Shown in pieces: positions 8,576-16,996 of a DNA stretch of 49,056 nucleotides. Position 1 is the stretch's first letter. The number at the start of each line of letters is the position of its first letter. Under the pieces are notes generated by a model. That model ran no database searches and had not been told where the DNA came from. It was given only the letters and a program-made list of their open reading frames with translations. Origin of the DNA: Trueperaceae bacterium (GTDB taxonomy: Bacteria > Deinococcota > Deinococci > Deinococcales > Trueperaceae); NCBI GenBank assembly GCA_007695125.1, contig REEJ01000298.1:1-49056 (forward strand). The letters run 5' to 3'. Both the position numbers and the translations under genes were made by a program.

Positions 8576-9901
8576 ATGTTCCAGAGCCTCGGCGATCGAC
8601 TCCAATCCGTCTTCGACGGGCTGCGCGGACGCGGCAAGCTGTCCGAGAACGACGTCAAGGCGGCGCTGCGCGAGGTGCGGGTCGCCCTGCTCGAGGCCGA
8701 CGTCAACCTCGAGGTCGCCAAGGCCTTCACGGCGCGCGTGCTGGAACGGGCCGTCGGCTCCGAGACGCTGCTGTCGTTGAACCCCGACCAACGCGTGATC
8801 GCCATCGTCCACGAGGAGATGAAGGCCACGCTCGGTGGGGCCAGCGTCCAACCGAACCTGCGCAACGACGGCAACGTCTGGCTGCTGATGGGCCTGCAGG
8901 GGGCCGGCAAGACGACCACCGCCGGCAAGCTCGCCTACCGGTACAAGGCCCAGGGCCGCCGGCCGCTCCTCGTCGCCGCCGACACGCAACGACCCGCGGC
9001 GCGTGAGCAGCTCAGGGTGCTCGGGCGGCAGATCGGCGTGCCCGTCGTGGAGGTGGCCGACGGCGAGAGCGTCGCCACCACCAGGGCGCGGCTCGACGCC
9101 GCCCTCAAGCAGGACTTCCGCGACCTGGTGATCGTCGACACGGCCGGCCGCCTCCAGATCGACGAGGCGCTGATGGATGATCTCGCGGCCCTCTCCGACG
9201 CCGTCGCGCCGACCGAGAAGATCCTCGTGGTCGACGCCATGACCGGCCAGCAGTCGCTCCCCGTGGCGCGCACCTTCGACGAGCGCGTGGGCGTCACCGG
9301 CCTGATCCTGTCGAAGCTCGACGGCGACGCCCGCGGCGGCGCCGCGCTCTCGGCCAAGCACGTGACCGGGAAGCCGATCTACTTCGCCGGCATGAGCGAG
9401 AAGATCGATGGCCTCGAGGCGTTCCACCCCGACCGCGTGGCCGGCCGCATCCTCGGCATGGGCGACGTCCTCACGCTGATCGAGAAGGCCAAGGCGCTCG
9501 AGGGCGACGACGACGCCTCCGCCGGGCCGCGCAAGCTCTCGGACTTCTCGCTGCAGGACATGCTCACGCAGATGCGCCGCATCAAGCAGATGGGGAGCGT
9601 CTCCGACGTCTTGAAGATGATCCCGGGCGCCGGCAAGATGCTCCCGCCCGGCGCCGACATCGACGAGCGCGAACTCGGGCGCGTCGAGGCGATCATCTCG
9701 AGCATGACCGAACGCGAGCGGCGCGAACCGAAGCTGCTCAACGCCAGCCGCCGCAAGCGCATCGCCCGCGGCAGCGGCACCACGGTGCAGGACGTCAACC
9801 GGCTCATGCGGACCTACGACGACATGAAGCAGATGATGAAGCGCATGGGCAAGCGACCGCCCGGCCGCGGCGGCGGCATGGGAGCGCTCGGGCGGCGCTG
9901 A
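8576..9901 (+). CDS. ffh: Signal recognition particle protein Ffh (SRP54)
   Basis: GTPase subunit of the signal recognition particle. With 4.5S RNA it delivers signal-sequence-bearing nascent chains to the receptor FtsY at the membrane. The 441-residue product has the N domain (1-95), then the G domain with P-loop [15 protein letters not shown] (106-120), [18 protein letters not shown] and [14 protein letters not shown] methionine-rich M domain (about 300-430) follows, with [20 protein letters not shown] and [15 protein letters not shown], which bind signal peptides and SRP RNA. ATG 8576 has GGGAG 9 nt upstream. It heads the conserved ffh-rpsP-khpA-rimM-trmD cluster. No 4.5S RNA gene was recognised in the window. 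Confidence 0.98.
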   Translation: MFQSLGDRLQSVFDGLRGRGKLSENDVKAALREVRVALLEADVNLEVAKAFTARVLERAVGSETLLSLNPDQRVIAIVHEEMKATLGGASVQPNLRNDGNVWLLMGLQGAGKTTTAGKLAYRYKAQGRRPLLVAADTQRPAAREQLRVLGRQIGVPVVEVADGESVATTRARLDAALKQDFRDLVIVDTAGRLQIDEALMDDLAALSDAVAPTEKILVVDAMTGQQSLPVARTFDERVGVTGLILSKLDGDARGGAALSAKHVTGKPIYFAGMSEKIDGLEAFHPDRVAGRILGMGDVLTLIEKAKALEGDDDASAGPRKLSDFSLQDMLTQMRRIKQMGSVSDVLKMIPGAGKMLPPGADIDERELGRVEAIISSMTERERREPKLLNASRRKRIARGSGTTVQDVNRLMRTYDDMKQMMKRMGKRPPGRGGGMGALGRR

Positions 9902-9920
9902 GCGGACCACGGCAGCGCGG

Positions 9921-9950
9921 TTGGACAGGAACGCCCCGGGCGTGTACGAT
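9921..9950 (+). promoter_or_regulatory. Promoter upstream of rpsP
   Basis: TTGGAC (9921-9926) and TACGAT (9945-9950) are separated by 18 bp in the ffh-rpsP gap. This suggests rpsP and the genes after it have their own promoter in addition to read-through from ffh. Confidence 0.55.
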
Positions 9951-10022
9951 GGGCAGTCGACTGCGAGGACGGTGCCGTCTGGTGCCGCCATGTCCCACGA
10001 ACTCCGGAGGAACGAAGTCCCT

Positions 10023-10325
10023 ATGGTGAAGATCCGTCTGATGCGCCTCGGCGCGAAGAAGAACCCGCACTACCGCGTCGTCGTCGTCGACGCGCGCACC
10101 AAGCGCTCGGGCGACTACATCGAGTCGCTCGGCTACTACGATCCACGCGAAACGACACCCGAGCCGCTCAAGGTCGACGTCGAGCGCGCCGCGTACTGGC
10201 TCGAACAGGGCGCCCAGCCCACCGACACCGCTCTGCGCCTGCTGCAGAAGGTCGGCGTCGAGGTCCCCGGCGTGTTGGCGAAGCGCCGCGCCGGCTTCAC
10301 CCAGCGTCCCGCACCGAGCGCCTGA
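10023..10325 (+). CDS. rpsP: 30S ribosomal protein S16
   Basis: Small basic component of the 30S ribosomal subunit. The start codon is ATG 10023, giving 100 residues beginning [21 protein letters not shown]. It contains the S16 signature [19 protein letters not shown] near 26-44 and [19 protein letters not shown] lies about 12 nt upstream. The open frame extends 102 bp further upstream, but that part covers the promoter and is not coding. It is followed after 30 bp by the KH-domain gene, the usual order in the rpsP-khpA-rimM-trmD operon. Confidence 0.97.
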   Translation: MVKIRLMRLGAKKNPHYRVVVVDARTKRSGDYIESLGYYDPRETTPEPLKVDVERAAYWLEQGAQPTDTALRLLQKVGVEVPGVLAKRRAGFTQRPAPSA

Positions 10326-10355
10326 GCTCGGTCGACACCCCAAGCGAGGCCACGC

Positions 10356-10586
10356 ATGCCGGTCGAACTCGTCACCTACGTGGTCCAGAACCTCGTCGCC
10401 GAACCCGGCGCCCTCGAGGTACGGGCCGAGCATGACGATCGTGGCGTGCGCATCGACATCCGCTGCGCCGAAGCCGACGCCGGTCGCGTGATCGGTCGCG
10501 GCGGGCGCGTCATCAACAGCCTCCGGACCCTGGCCCGCGCGGCGGCCGATGGCCGTCAACGGGTCGAGGTCAACCTGATCGAGTGA
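10356..10586 (+). CDS. khpA: KH-domain RNA-binding protein KhpA
   Basis: The 76-residue, single type II KH-domain RNA-binding protein contains the GXXG loop as [20 protein letters not shown] near residues 46-65. Family members bind many RNAs and in several bacteria act with KhpB (Jag). No khpB is visible here. Its position between rpsP and rimM is the conserved one. The stop codon overlaps the GTG start of rimM (GTGA), indicating translational coupling. Confidence 0.93.
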   Translation: MPVELVTYVVQNLVAEPGALEVRAEHDDRGVRIDIRCAEADAGRVIGRGGRVINSLRTLARAAADGRQRVEVNLIE

Positions 10587-11122
10587 CTCCCCCAGCGGCG
10601 GCCATCGATCGCGACGACGAGCGCGGTGGTCCCATCCTCGGTCGCCTCGGGCGCACGTACCAGCTCGAGGGTGCGTTGCATTGTCGCGTCGAGGGCGAGC
10701 AGGAGGCGGCCGCTCTACGGCGCGCCGAGCGGTTGCTGGTCGACGGCCACGGGGCGCTGCGGGTTCGCTACGTCCGCACTCACGGCTCGGGCCACGTGGT
10801 CGCGTTCCAGGGCTTCCGCAGCCCGGAGCGCGCGCAGGTGCTCGTGAACGCGACCGTCCGGCTCGACCCCAGCGACGCTGCGGCGACGGCGCTGCTCACG
10901 GCAGCGCGGCCAGCGCTCGTCGGTCTGCCCGTCAGCCTGGACGGCGCACCGTTCGGCCATGTCGACGCCGTGCTCGAGGGCCCGCAGACCCTGATACGCG
11001 TACGCGGGCCGAACGCGCTGCACTTGGTGCCGGCGGCAGCGCCTTACGTCAGCGTGCGCACCGACGAGGTCGCCTTGCACGACCCACCCCCCGGGCTGCT
11101 CGACGACCCGGACGGTGCCTGA
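10583..11122 (+). CDS. rimM: 16S rRNA processing / 30S maturation factor RimM
   Basis: Assists late assembly of the 30S head by binding S19 and 16S rRNA. The 179-residue product has the N-terminal RimM barrel ([19 protein letters not shown], 13-31; [21 protein letters not shown]) and a C-terminal PRC-type barrel ([46 protein letters not shown]). GTG 10583 is chosen because it overlaps the khpA stop, placing the barrel motif at the expected distance. The sequence is more divergent than the neighbouring genes, as is usual for RimM. Confidence 0.9.
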   Translation: MTPPAAAIDRDDERGGPILGRLGRTYQLEGALHCRVEGEQEAAALRRAERLLVDGHGALRVRYVRTHGSGHVVAFQGFRSPERAQVLVNATVRLDPSDAAATALLTAARPALVGLPVSLDGAPFGHVDAVLEGPQTLIRVRGPNALHLVPAAAPYVSVRTDEVALHDPPPGLLDDPDGA

Positions 11123-11142
11123 ACGGGCGGGCGGTCGCGCGC

Positions 11143-11895
11143 ATGCGGATCACCTTCGAGACCCTCTTCCCCGACCTGGTGCTGCCCTGGACGCGCGAGG
11201 CGCTCGTCGGTCGGGCCGTGGCTGCCGGCCTGCTCGACCTGCGCGTCCACGACCTCCGGCGCTTCGCGGGCAACCGCACGAACCGCGTCGACGACGCCCC
11301 GTACGGCGGCGGTGCCGGCATGGTCATCCGTGCCGATGTGGCGGCGCGGGCGATCGACGAGGCCCGCGCCGCCGAACCGCCTGCGGACGAGGTCGTGCTG
11401 CTCTCGCCCGCTGGCGAGCCGCTCACGCAGCGTCTCGTGGAGCGCTTCGCAACGTATCGACACCTGACCCTGCTGTGCGGCCGCTACGAGGGCTTCGACG
11501 CTCGCGTCGAGCGCCTCGTCGACCGCGAGGTGTCGCTCGCCGACGTGGTGCTGATGGGCGGCGAGCTCGCTGCGCTGTCCGTGGCCGAAGCGACCGTGCG
11601 GCTCCTGCCGGGCGTGCTCGGCGACGCCGAGAGCCACCGTCAGGACTCGTTCAGCTCGGGTCTGCTCGACTACCCGGAGTACACCCGGCCCGCGCTCTAC
11701 CGCGGCCTGCGCGTGCCCGACGTGCTGCGCTCCGGCGACCATGCCCGAGTCGCCGCATGGCGCCGCGAGCAGGCGTTGCGCCGCACCGTGCGCCGCCGGC
11801 CCGACCTGCTGGGCGCGGCACCCCTCGACGAAGCGGAGCGCCGCGAGGCCGCGGCGCTCCTGGCTGAGCCGGACGGGGTCGACGCCGACGCGTAG
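11143..11895 (+). CDS. trmD: tRNA (guanine-N1-)-methyltransferase
   Basis: Methylates G37 next to the anticodon of tRNAs reading CNN codons, which prevents +1 frameshifts. The start is ATG 11143, giving 250 residues beginning [12 protein letters not shown]. Family signatures of this trefoil-knot SPOUT enzyme are visible: [16 protein letters not shown] (about 48-63), [27 protein letters not shown], and [17 protein letters not shown] followed by [15 protein letters not shown]. It ends the ffh-to-trmD cluster. rplS, which often follows trmD, is not present here. Confidence 0.97.
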   Translation: MRITFETLFPDLVLPWTREALVGRAVAAGLLDLRVHDLRRFAGNRTNRVDDAPYGGGAGMVIRADVAARAIDEARAAEPPADEVVLLSPAGEPLTQRLVERFATYRHLTLLCGRYEGFDARVERLVDREVSLADVVLMGGELAALSVAEATVRLLPGVLGDAESHRQDSFSSGLLDYPEYTRPALYRGLRVPDVLRSGDHARVAAWRREQALRRTVRRRPDLLGAAPLDEAERREAAALLAEPDGVDADA

Positions 11896-11896
11896 G

Positions 11897-11911
11897 GCGC
11901 GCCCAGCGCGC
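11897..11911. terminator. Short hairpin after trmD
   Basis: GCGCGC (11897-11902) and GCGCGC (11906-11911) pair across a 3-nt loop between the convergent trmD and ompH-like genes. There is no T-tract. This is a weak terminator candidate. Confidence 0.3.
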
Positions 11912-11920
11912 GCTGCAGGC

Positions 11921-12412
11921 TCAGCGCAAGCGCGACAAGACGACGTCGGTGATGTCGAGCCCGTCGATGGCGTAGACCACCAGGCCGCTCTCGGCGGCGG
12001 CGGCGATGTCCATGACGATGGTGTACTCGCGCTCGACGGCGACGTCGCGGATGGCGTCGTTGACCGCCTCGATCGCGGGCTCCGCGGCCGCGGCGATGTC
12101 GGCCTGGTAGCGCGACTGCACGGCGTCGAGGGTGGTCAACAGGATGTTGAAGCGCTCTTGATCGTCGGTGCTCAACGCCTCGCCGGCGCGGGCGCGGGCC
12201 TGCAGACCGTCGAGTTGGTTGCGGATGTCGCCGACCTCCTCGCTGGCCTGAGCGCGCAGCGCGTTGGCGGCCTGGCCACCGGGATGGGCGGCGATGAGGG
12301 CCTGGGCGTCGACGAACACGACCCGAGTCGGTTGGTCTTGGGCGCCGATGGTGGCGGATGCCACCACCATCAGAGCGACGGCGGCGAGCAGTGCGAGGGT
12401 GAGTCTCTTCAT
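11921..12412 (-). CDS. OmpH/Skp-family periplasmic chaperone-like protein
   Basis: The 163-residue product has a clear signal peptide (MKRLTLALLAAVALMVVASATIGAQ, cleavage near 23) followed by RVVFVDAQALIAAHPGGQAANAL. This is the start motif of the Skp/OmpH fold, with a helical stalk to about 115 and the closing strand EYTIVMDIAAAAESGLVVYAIDGLDITDVVL. Skp-like proteins hold outer-membrane proteins in the periplasm as trimers. Its presence supports a two-membrane envelope. The gene stands alone between trmD (convergent) and the prepilin peptidase gene (divergent). Confidence 0.85.
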   Translation of the reverse strand: MKRLTLALLAAVALMVVASATIGAQDQPTRVVFVDAQALIAAHPGGQAANALRAQASEEVGDIRNQLDGLQARARAGEALSTDDQERFNILLTTLDAVQSRYQADIAAAAEPAIEAVNDAIRDVAVEREYTIVMDIAAAAESGLVVYAIDGLDITDVVLSRLR

Positions 12413-12421
12413 AGCGTGGGC

Positions 12422-12427
12422 AGTCTA
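12422..12427 (-). promoter_or_regulatory. -10 box of the ompH-like gene (near-leaderless)
   Basis: TAGACT on the minus strand ends 9 bp before ATG 12412, so transcription should begin at or next to the start codon. No Shine-Dalgarno sequence fits between them. Confidence 0.55.
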
Positions 12428-12533
12428 GCACCGCCATCATGAGAACGAAGGATTCCCTCCCAAACGTGCAAAGCGTCCTCACCCCCACCACCACCCGCAG
12501 CGGCGGACCAGCCCGCGTCAGCGCCCGGCGCCC

Positions 12534-13718
12534 GTGAGCGAAGCCACCGCGCACGCCGCGTGGGTCGTCCTGTGGGCCGTCGTCGGGTCGCTGATCGGCT
12601 CGTTCGGCAACGTCGTGGTGTACCGCTGGCCGCGCGGCGAGTCGGTGGTGCGCCCCCGTTCGCGCTGCCCGCGCTGCGAACGCGTGCTCTCGCCGCTCGA
12701 CCTGGTGCCGGTGCTGTCGTGGCTCGTGCTGCGCGGCCGCTGCCGCACCTGCGGCTCGACCATCTCGCCCCGCTACCCCCTGGTGGAGGCCGCGATGGCG
12801 CTCGGGTTCGGCCTCCTCGCATGGTCGTTCCCGATCATCGACGCCGGGGCCTCCGCCGTGCCCCTCATGGCGCTCTTCGCGATGCTGCTCATGGCGGCCC
12901 TGATCGACCTCGACACCTACTTGCTCCCTGACGGGCTGACGCTGGGCGCCGCCGCCGTCGGCCTGCTCGGCGCGTTCCTCTACGCGCCCGGCTTCGGTCT
13001 GCCGACGCCAGGCGAGGCGCTCGTCGGCGCGGCGGTCGGCGTCGGCGTCCTGGTGCTGATCAACCGCATCGGCGGCCTGGCGCTCCGGCGCTTCACCGAC
13101 ACCAAGGAGCGACTGTGGCCGGTCTCGCTCGACACGGTCAACGCCGCTGCCCTGGCCGGCGTGGTCGGCGGCGTGTGGGTCGCGCTGGCGGTGGGCGCGC
13201 TCCAGATCGTGGCCTCGAGCGTCGCGCGCCGCCCGCTGCGGCTCCCGGAGCCGCTCGTGTACGGTCTGTGGCTGGTCGCCCTCGTGTTCACGGTCAGCGG
13301 CGCCGGTGCGGCTTGGGGCGTGGACGCCGCTGCGAGCATCGCCGGCAGCGTGATCGGCGCAGGCGCGTTCGCGTTCCTCGGCGCCGTGTGGTGGTGGGTG
13401 GCCGATTGGCGCAGCAGCGAGCAGCGCGCGCCGCTCGAGGAGGCCGGCCCACCCGGGGACGACGATGGCGAACCCGTCGCCATGGGCTTCGGCGACGTCA
13501 AGCTGGCCGCCCCGCTCGGCGCCATGCTGGGCTGGGAGGCCTTCCTGGTGGGGCTGCTGCTGGCGGTGCTGCTCGGCGCCGTGATCGGCGTGGCGCAGCG
13601 GCTCGCGGGCGGCTCGCGCTTCGTGCCCTTCGGTCCCTTCATGGTGGTGGGCGCCTTCCTCGCCCTGGCGGTCGCCGAGCCGTTGCTGGGCTGGTACCTC
13701 GGCCTGCTCGGCGTCTGA
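12534..13718 (+). CDS. pilD: Type IV prepilin peptidase / N-methyltransferase, enlarged
   Basis: Integral membrane aspartic protease that cleaves and N-methylates type IV pilin-like prepilins. GTG 12534 gives 394 residues. The N-terminal GSFGNVVVYRWPRGES and the zinc-type pairs CPRC (45-48) and CRTC (70-73) mark the methylase region. Catalytic aspartates are Asp125 (LIDLDTYLLPD) and Asp321 (GFGDVKLAAPLGAMLG). About 195 residues separate them, against roughly 60 in classical enzymes. The extra region contains additional hydrophobic segments and a hydrophilic acidic stretch near 295-315 (EEAGPPGDDDGEP). C-terminal membrane helices follow. No pilin genes are adjacent. Natural competence and twitching in Deinococcota would use such an enzyme. 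Confidence 0.92.
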   Translation: MSEATAHAAWVVLWAVVGSLIGSFGNVVVYRWPRGESVVRPRSRCPRCERVLSPLDLVPVLSWLVLRGRCRTCGSTISPRYPLVEAAMALGFGLLAWSFPIIDAGASAVPLMALFAMLLMAALIDLDTYLLPDGLTLGAAAVGLLGAFLYAPGFGLPTPGEALVGAAVGVGVLVLINRIGGLALRRFTDTKERLWPVSLDTVNAAALAGVVGGVWVALAVGALQIVASSVARRPLRLPEPLVYGLWLVALVFTVSGAGAAWGVDAAASIAGSVIGAGAFAFLGAVWWWVADWRSSEQRAPLEEAGPPGDDDGEPVAMGFGDVKLAAPLGAMLGWEAFLVGLLLAVLLGAVIGVAQRLAGGSRFVPFGPFMVVGAFLALAVAEPLLGWYLGLLGV

Positions 13719-13724
13719 TACCAT
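13719..13724 (+). promoter_or_regulatory. -10 box of argF (extended, near-leaderless)
   Basis: TACCAT preceded by TGA (TGN extended -10 form) lies 9 bp before ATG 13734. It overlaps the last codon of the prepilin peptidase gene. Confidence 0.55.
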
Positions 13725-13733
13725 TCGGGCCTC

Positions 13734-14684
13734 ATGAACGTGCCCCTGACTCCCAGCCTGCGCGGCCGCGACCTCCTGTCGCTGAGCGACCTCACCGCGG
13801 ACGAGTTCCACGCCTTGATCGACACCTCCCTCGAGCTCAAGCGACGCTGGCGAGCCGGTGATCGGCCCCGCCTGCTGGAGCACAACACCATCGCGATGAT
13901 CTTCGAGAAGCAGTCGCTGCGCACACGCTCGACCTTCGACATCGCCATGTACCAGCTCGGCGGGCACTCCGTCCTGCTGTCGCAGAACTACATCGGTTGG
14001 GGCGTGCGCGAGACCATCCGCGACGTGGCGCACAACCTGGAACGCTGGGTCGACGGCATCATGGCGCGCACCTACGGGCACGCCACGCTCGTCGAGCTCG
14101 CGGAGCACGCGGACGTGCCCGTCATCAACGGCCTCTCCGACCTCCTCCACCCCTGCCAGCTGCTGGCGGACTACCTGACCATGCGGGAGACCTTCGGCGC
14201 GCTCGAGGGCCTGACGGTGGCGTACGTCGGAGACGGCAACAACGTCTCCAACTCGCACATCAACGCGGCCATGCACGCCGGGACGACGTTGCGCATCGCC
14301 TGCCCGGATGGCTTCGACCCCGACCAAGGGGTCCTCGAGGCGGCCCGCGCCCGCGGCGCGGACGTGTCGATCGTGCGCGATCCACGCGAGGCGGTCCAGG
14401 GCGCCGACGTGCTCTACACCGACGTGTGGATCTCGATGGGGCACGAGGAAGAGGCGGAGCGTCGGCGCAACGCCTTCGCTGGCTACACGGTGACGCCTTC
14501 GTGGTTTGCCGACCTCTCGTCGCGCGGCGTGTTCATGCACGACCTGCCCGCGCACTACGGCGAGGAGTGCACCGAGGACGCCGTGTACCACGAGCGTTCG
14601 GTCGTGTTCGACCAGGCCGAGAACCGCCTGCACGCCCAGAAGGGCGTGCTGGTGCAGCTGCTGGCCGACCGTTCGGACGCCTGA
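13734..14684 (+). CDS. argF: Ornithine carbamoyltransferase
   Basis: Transfers the carbamoyl group of carbamoyl phosphate to ornithine, forming citrulline. The 316-residue product has the carbamoyl-phosphate loop EKQSLRTRSTF with SLRTR at 61-65, HPCQ at 139-142, YVGDGNNVSNS, and DVWISMG for the ornithine side. The usual C-terminal HCLP motif, whose Cys contacts ornithine in characterised enzymes, reads HDLP at 269-272 (Asp270). The following AHYGEECTEDAVY and DQAENRLHAQK are normal. HPCQ favours ornithine over aspartate carbamoyltransferase. It is followed by argC after one base, making an argFCJ operon, with carbamoyl phosphate supplied through carB at 37148. Confidence 0.9.
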   Translation: MNVPLTPSLRGRDLLSLSDLTADEFHALIDTSLELKRRWRAGDRPRLLEHNTIAMIFEKQSLRTRSTFDIAMYQLGGHSVLLSQNYIGWGVRETIRDVAHNLERWVDGIMARTYGHATLVELAEHADVPVINGLSDLLHPCQLLADYLTMRETFGALEGLTVAYVGDGNNVSNSHINAAMHAGTTLRIACPDGFDPDQGVLEAARARGADVSIVRDPREAVQGADVLYTDVWISMGHEEEAERRRNAFAGYTVTPSWFADLSSRGVFMHDLPAHYGEECTEDAVYHERSVVFDQAENRLHAQKGVLVQLLADRSDA

Positions 14685-14685
14685 G

Positions 14686-15747
14686 GTGGCGCTGCGCGTC
14701 GCGGTCCTGGGCGCCAGCGGTTACGGCGGCGCAGGGTTGATCGAGCGGCTCCGCAGCCATCCCGACGTGACGCTGGCGGCGCTGGCGTCGCGGCAGTTCC
14801 TCGGTCAGCCGATCGACGCCGCCTGGCCCCACGTGGCGGGCCTGGTACCCCTGCGCTTCGTCGACAGCGACGACGCCATCGCCGCCGCCGACCTCGTGTT
14901 CTGCGCGACGCCGCACGGCGCCACCGCGCCGCTCGTCGAGGCCGCGCGCACGGCCGGCAAACGCGTGGTCGACCTGTCGGCCGACTTCCGGCTCGATGCC
15001 GACACGTACGCGACCTGGTACGGGCCACACCCGCACCCCGAGCGCATCGGGGAGGCCGTCTACGGTCTACCGGAACTGCACCGCTCCGAACTGCCCGGGG
15101 CGACCATCGTGGCGAGCCCCGGCTGCAACGCCACCGCCGCGACGCTCGCCCTGGCGCCCCTCGCCGCCGCCGGGCTGCTGGGCGACGTCCCGGTGGTCAC
15201 GATCGTCACCGGTGCGTCGGGTGCCGGCCGCGCCACCGACCTCGGCCTGCACTACCCCGAGCTCAACGAGAACGCCCGACCCTACAAGGTCGCCGGCACG
15301 CACCGCCACACCGGCGAGATCGAGGTCGCGCTCGGGCGCGTCGCCGCGCAGGGCAAGGACGGCCGCAGCCGCGGCCCGAGCGAACGCGTCCGCATCGCCT
15401 TCAACCCCGTCCTGGTGCCGATGAACCGCGGCATCCTCGCGACCGCCGTGGCGTGCCCGCAGGGCGTCTCGCTGAACGACCGCGACCTGCTCGAGCGCTA
15501 CCGGGACTTCTTCGACGGCGACCCGTGCATCGTCGTGCAGGCCGACCTGCCCCAGACCAAGGCCGTGGCGGGATCGGACCGCGCGGTCGTGTCGGTGCGC
15601 TGGGACGAGCGCAGCGACGCCATCGTCGCCATGTGCGCCATCGACAACCTCGGCAAGGGCGCCGCCGGCCAGGCGGTACAGGGCATGAACCTCGCGCTCG
15701 GCGTCAAGGAGACGACCGGGTTGCGCATGGAAGGACAGTGGCCATGA
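14686..15747 (+). CDS. argC: N-acetyl-gamma-glutamyl-phosphate reductase
   Basis: NADPH-dependent reduction of N-acetyl-glutamyl phosphate to the semialdehyde, the third step of arginine synthesis. The start is GTG 14686, one base after the argF stop, giving 353 residues beginning MALRVAVLGASGYGGAGLI with the nucleotide-binding GASGYGG at 9-15. The catalytic cysteine is Cys147 in ASPGCNATAATLAL. ELNENARPYKVAGTHRHTGEI and PVLVPMNRGIL are further family blocks. The stop overlaps the argJ start (ATGA). Confidence 0.97.
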   Translation: MALRVAVLGASGYGGAGLIERLRSHPDVTLAALASRQFLGQPIDAAWPHVAGLVPLRFVDSDDAIAAADLVFCATPHGATAPLVEAARTAGKRVVDLSADFRLDADTYATWYGPHPHPERIGEAVYGLPELHRSELPGATIVASPGCNATAATLALAPLAAAGLLGDVPVVTIVTGASGAGRATDLGLHYPELNENARPYKVAGTHRHTGEIEVALGRVAAQGKDGRSRGPSERVRIAFNPVLVPMNRGILATAVACPQGVSLNDRDLLERYRDFFDGDPCIVVQADLPQTKAVAGSDRAVVSVRWDERSDAIVAMCAIDNLGKGAAGQAVQGMNLALGVKETTGLRMEGQWP

Positions 15748-16895
15748 AACTGCCGCTCGGGTTCCGCACCGCCGGTGTCGCTGCCGGCATCAAGCGCTCC
15801 GGTCGACCGGACCTGGGACTCATCGTCGGCGACGAGCCGCTCGCGTGGGCGCTGGTCGGCACCGAGAACCTGGTGAAGGCGCCGTGCGTGACGCGCAACC
15901 GGGCGCGCCACGCGGCCCTCCACCCCGTCCGCGCCCTGGTCGTCAACGCCGGCAACGCCAACTGCGCCAACGGCGACACCGGCGTGTGGGACAACGAGGA
16001 CCTGGCCGCCATCGGCGCCGGTGCGCTCGGCCTCGAGCGCGTCCAGGACGTGCTCACAGCCTCGACCGGCGTGATCGGCAAGCCGCTGCCGATGGACCGC
16101 GTGCGCGCCGGTATGCCGCTCGCCGTGGCCGCCCTGCAAGGCGACGACGCCGACGACCTCGCAGGCGCCATCCTCACCACCGACCTCGTGACGAAGCAGG
16201 TCGAGGCCACCCTCCCGGGTGGCGCACGCGTGCTGGGCATCGCCAAGGGCTCGGGGATGATCCACCCGAACATGGCGACGATGTTCGCCTTCGTCCTCAC
16301 CGACGCCGTCGTCGATCAGCGCCAGCTCCGTCGAGCCTGGCGCGAGATCACGGACGCCACCTTCAACCAGGTGACCGTCGACGGCGACACCAGCACCAAC
16401 GACATGGCCATCGTCCTCGCCAGCAACCGCACCCGCTGCGACCCCGACGACCTCGTCGCCGCGCTCACGCAGGTGTGCGAGGGCTTGGCGCGCGCGATCG
16501 CCGCCGACGGTGAGGGCGCCACCACGCTGATCACGGTCGAGGTCCGCGGCGGCCGCACGCCTGCGGACGCCCGCACGGCCGCCAAGGCGGTCGCCTCGAG
16601 CAGCCTGGTGAAGACGGCGATCCACGGGCGCGACCCGAACTGGGGCCGCATCGTCTCGGCGATCGGCCAGAGCGGCGTGGTCGCCGACATCGACAACCTC
16701 ACCGTTCGGTTGCAGGGGGTGGAGGTGTTCCACGGCACCTCGAAGCCGTTCGATGAGCCGTCGGTCTCGGCCGCGATGCACGAGGCCGAGGTCGTGATCG
16801 AGATCGACCTCGCCGCCGGCGAGGGCAGCGCCCGCGCCTGGGGCTGCGACCTGACGGCCGACTACGTCCGCATCAACGCCGAGTACCGCACCTGA
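15744..16895 (+). CDS. argJ: Glutamate N-acetyltransferase / amino-acid acetyltransferase (ornithine acetyltransferase)
   Basis: Recycles the acetyl group from N-acetylornithine to glutamate, giving the cyclic arginine pathway. The 383-residue precursor should cleave itself before Thr179 in KGSGMIHPNMAT, which separates alpha and beta chains and exposes the nucleophile. Other family motifs are NAGNANCANGDTG, ASTGVIGKPLPM, DGDTSTNDM and GRDPNWGRI. ATG 15744 overlaps the argC stop. Whether it can also use acetyl-CoA (bifunctional form) cannot be judged from sequence. argB, argD, argG and argH are not in the window. Confidence 0.97.
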   Translation: MKLPLGFRTAGVAAGIKRSGRPDLGLIVGDEPLAWALVGTENLVKAPCVTRNRARHAALHPVRALVVNAGNANCANGDTGVWDNEDLAAIGAGALGLERVQDVLTASTGVIGKPLPMDRVRAGMPLAVAALQGDDADDLAGAILTTDLVTKQVEATLPGGARVLGIAKGSGMIHPNMATMFAFVLTDAVVDQRQLRRAWREITDATFNQVTVDGDTSTNDMAIVLASNRTRCDPDDLVAALTQVCEGLARAIAADGEGATTLITVEVRGGRTPADARTAAKAVASSSLVKTAIHGRDPNWGRIVSAIGQSGVVADIDNLTVRLQGVEVFHGTSKPFDEPSVSAAMHEAEVVIEIDLAAGEGSARAWGCDLTADYVRINAEYRT

Positions 16896-16996
16896 CGGCC
16901 CTCAACGCTTGCGCTGCATGACGTGTATCGCGGGCGATCCCGCACCGTCCCCCGCGCCGCCGGCCGTCAACGCTTGCGCTGCATGACGTGGATCGC
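16896..16996. repeat. 36-bp direct duplication of the 3' end of lpd
   Basis: The segment 16961-16996 contains the last codons and stop of lpd. It is repeated at 16896-16931 with two mismatches, including a 24-bp perfect core at 16902-16925 and 16967-16990. The copies are 65 bp apart. The outer copy lies in the gap between argJ and lpd, out of frame with lpd, so it does not extend the protein. Confidence 0.9.

Noticed and set aside
8432-9991. Minus-strand extension of the TPR frame across ffh
   Set aside because: It is antisense to the highly conserved ffh gene. The translation changes from TPR repeats to His/Gly/Leu-rich noise, and the hydrophobic signal segment marks the real start.
11697-14633. 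A 978-codon minus-strand frame
   Set aside because: It opposes trmD, pilD and argF, which have clear family motifs. Its composition (His, Gln, Arg, Glu) is typical antisense noise in GC-rich DNA.
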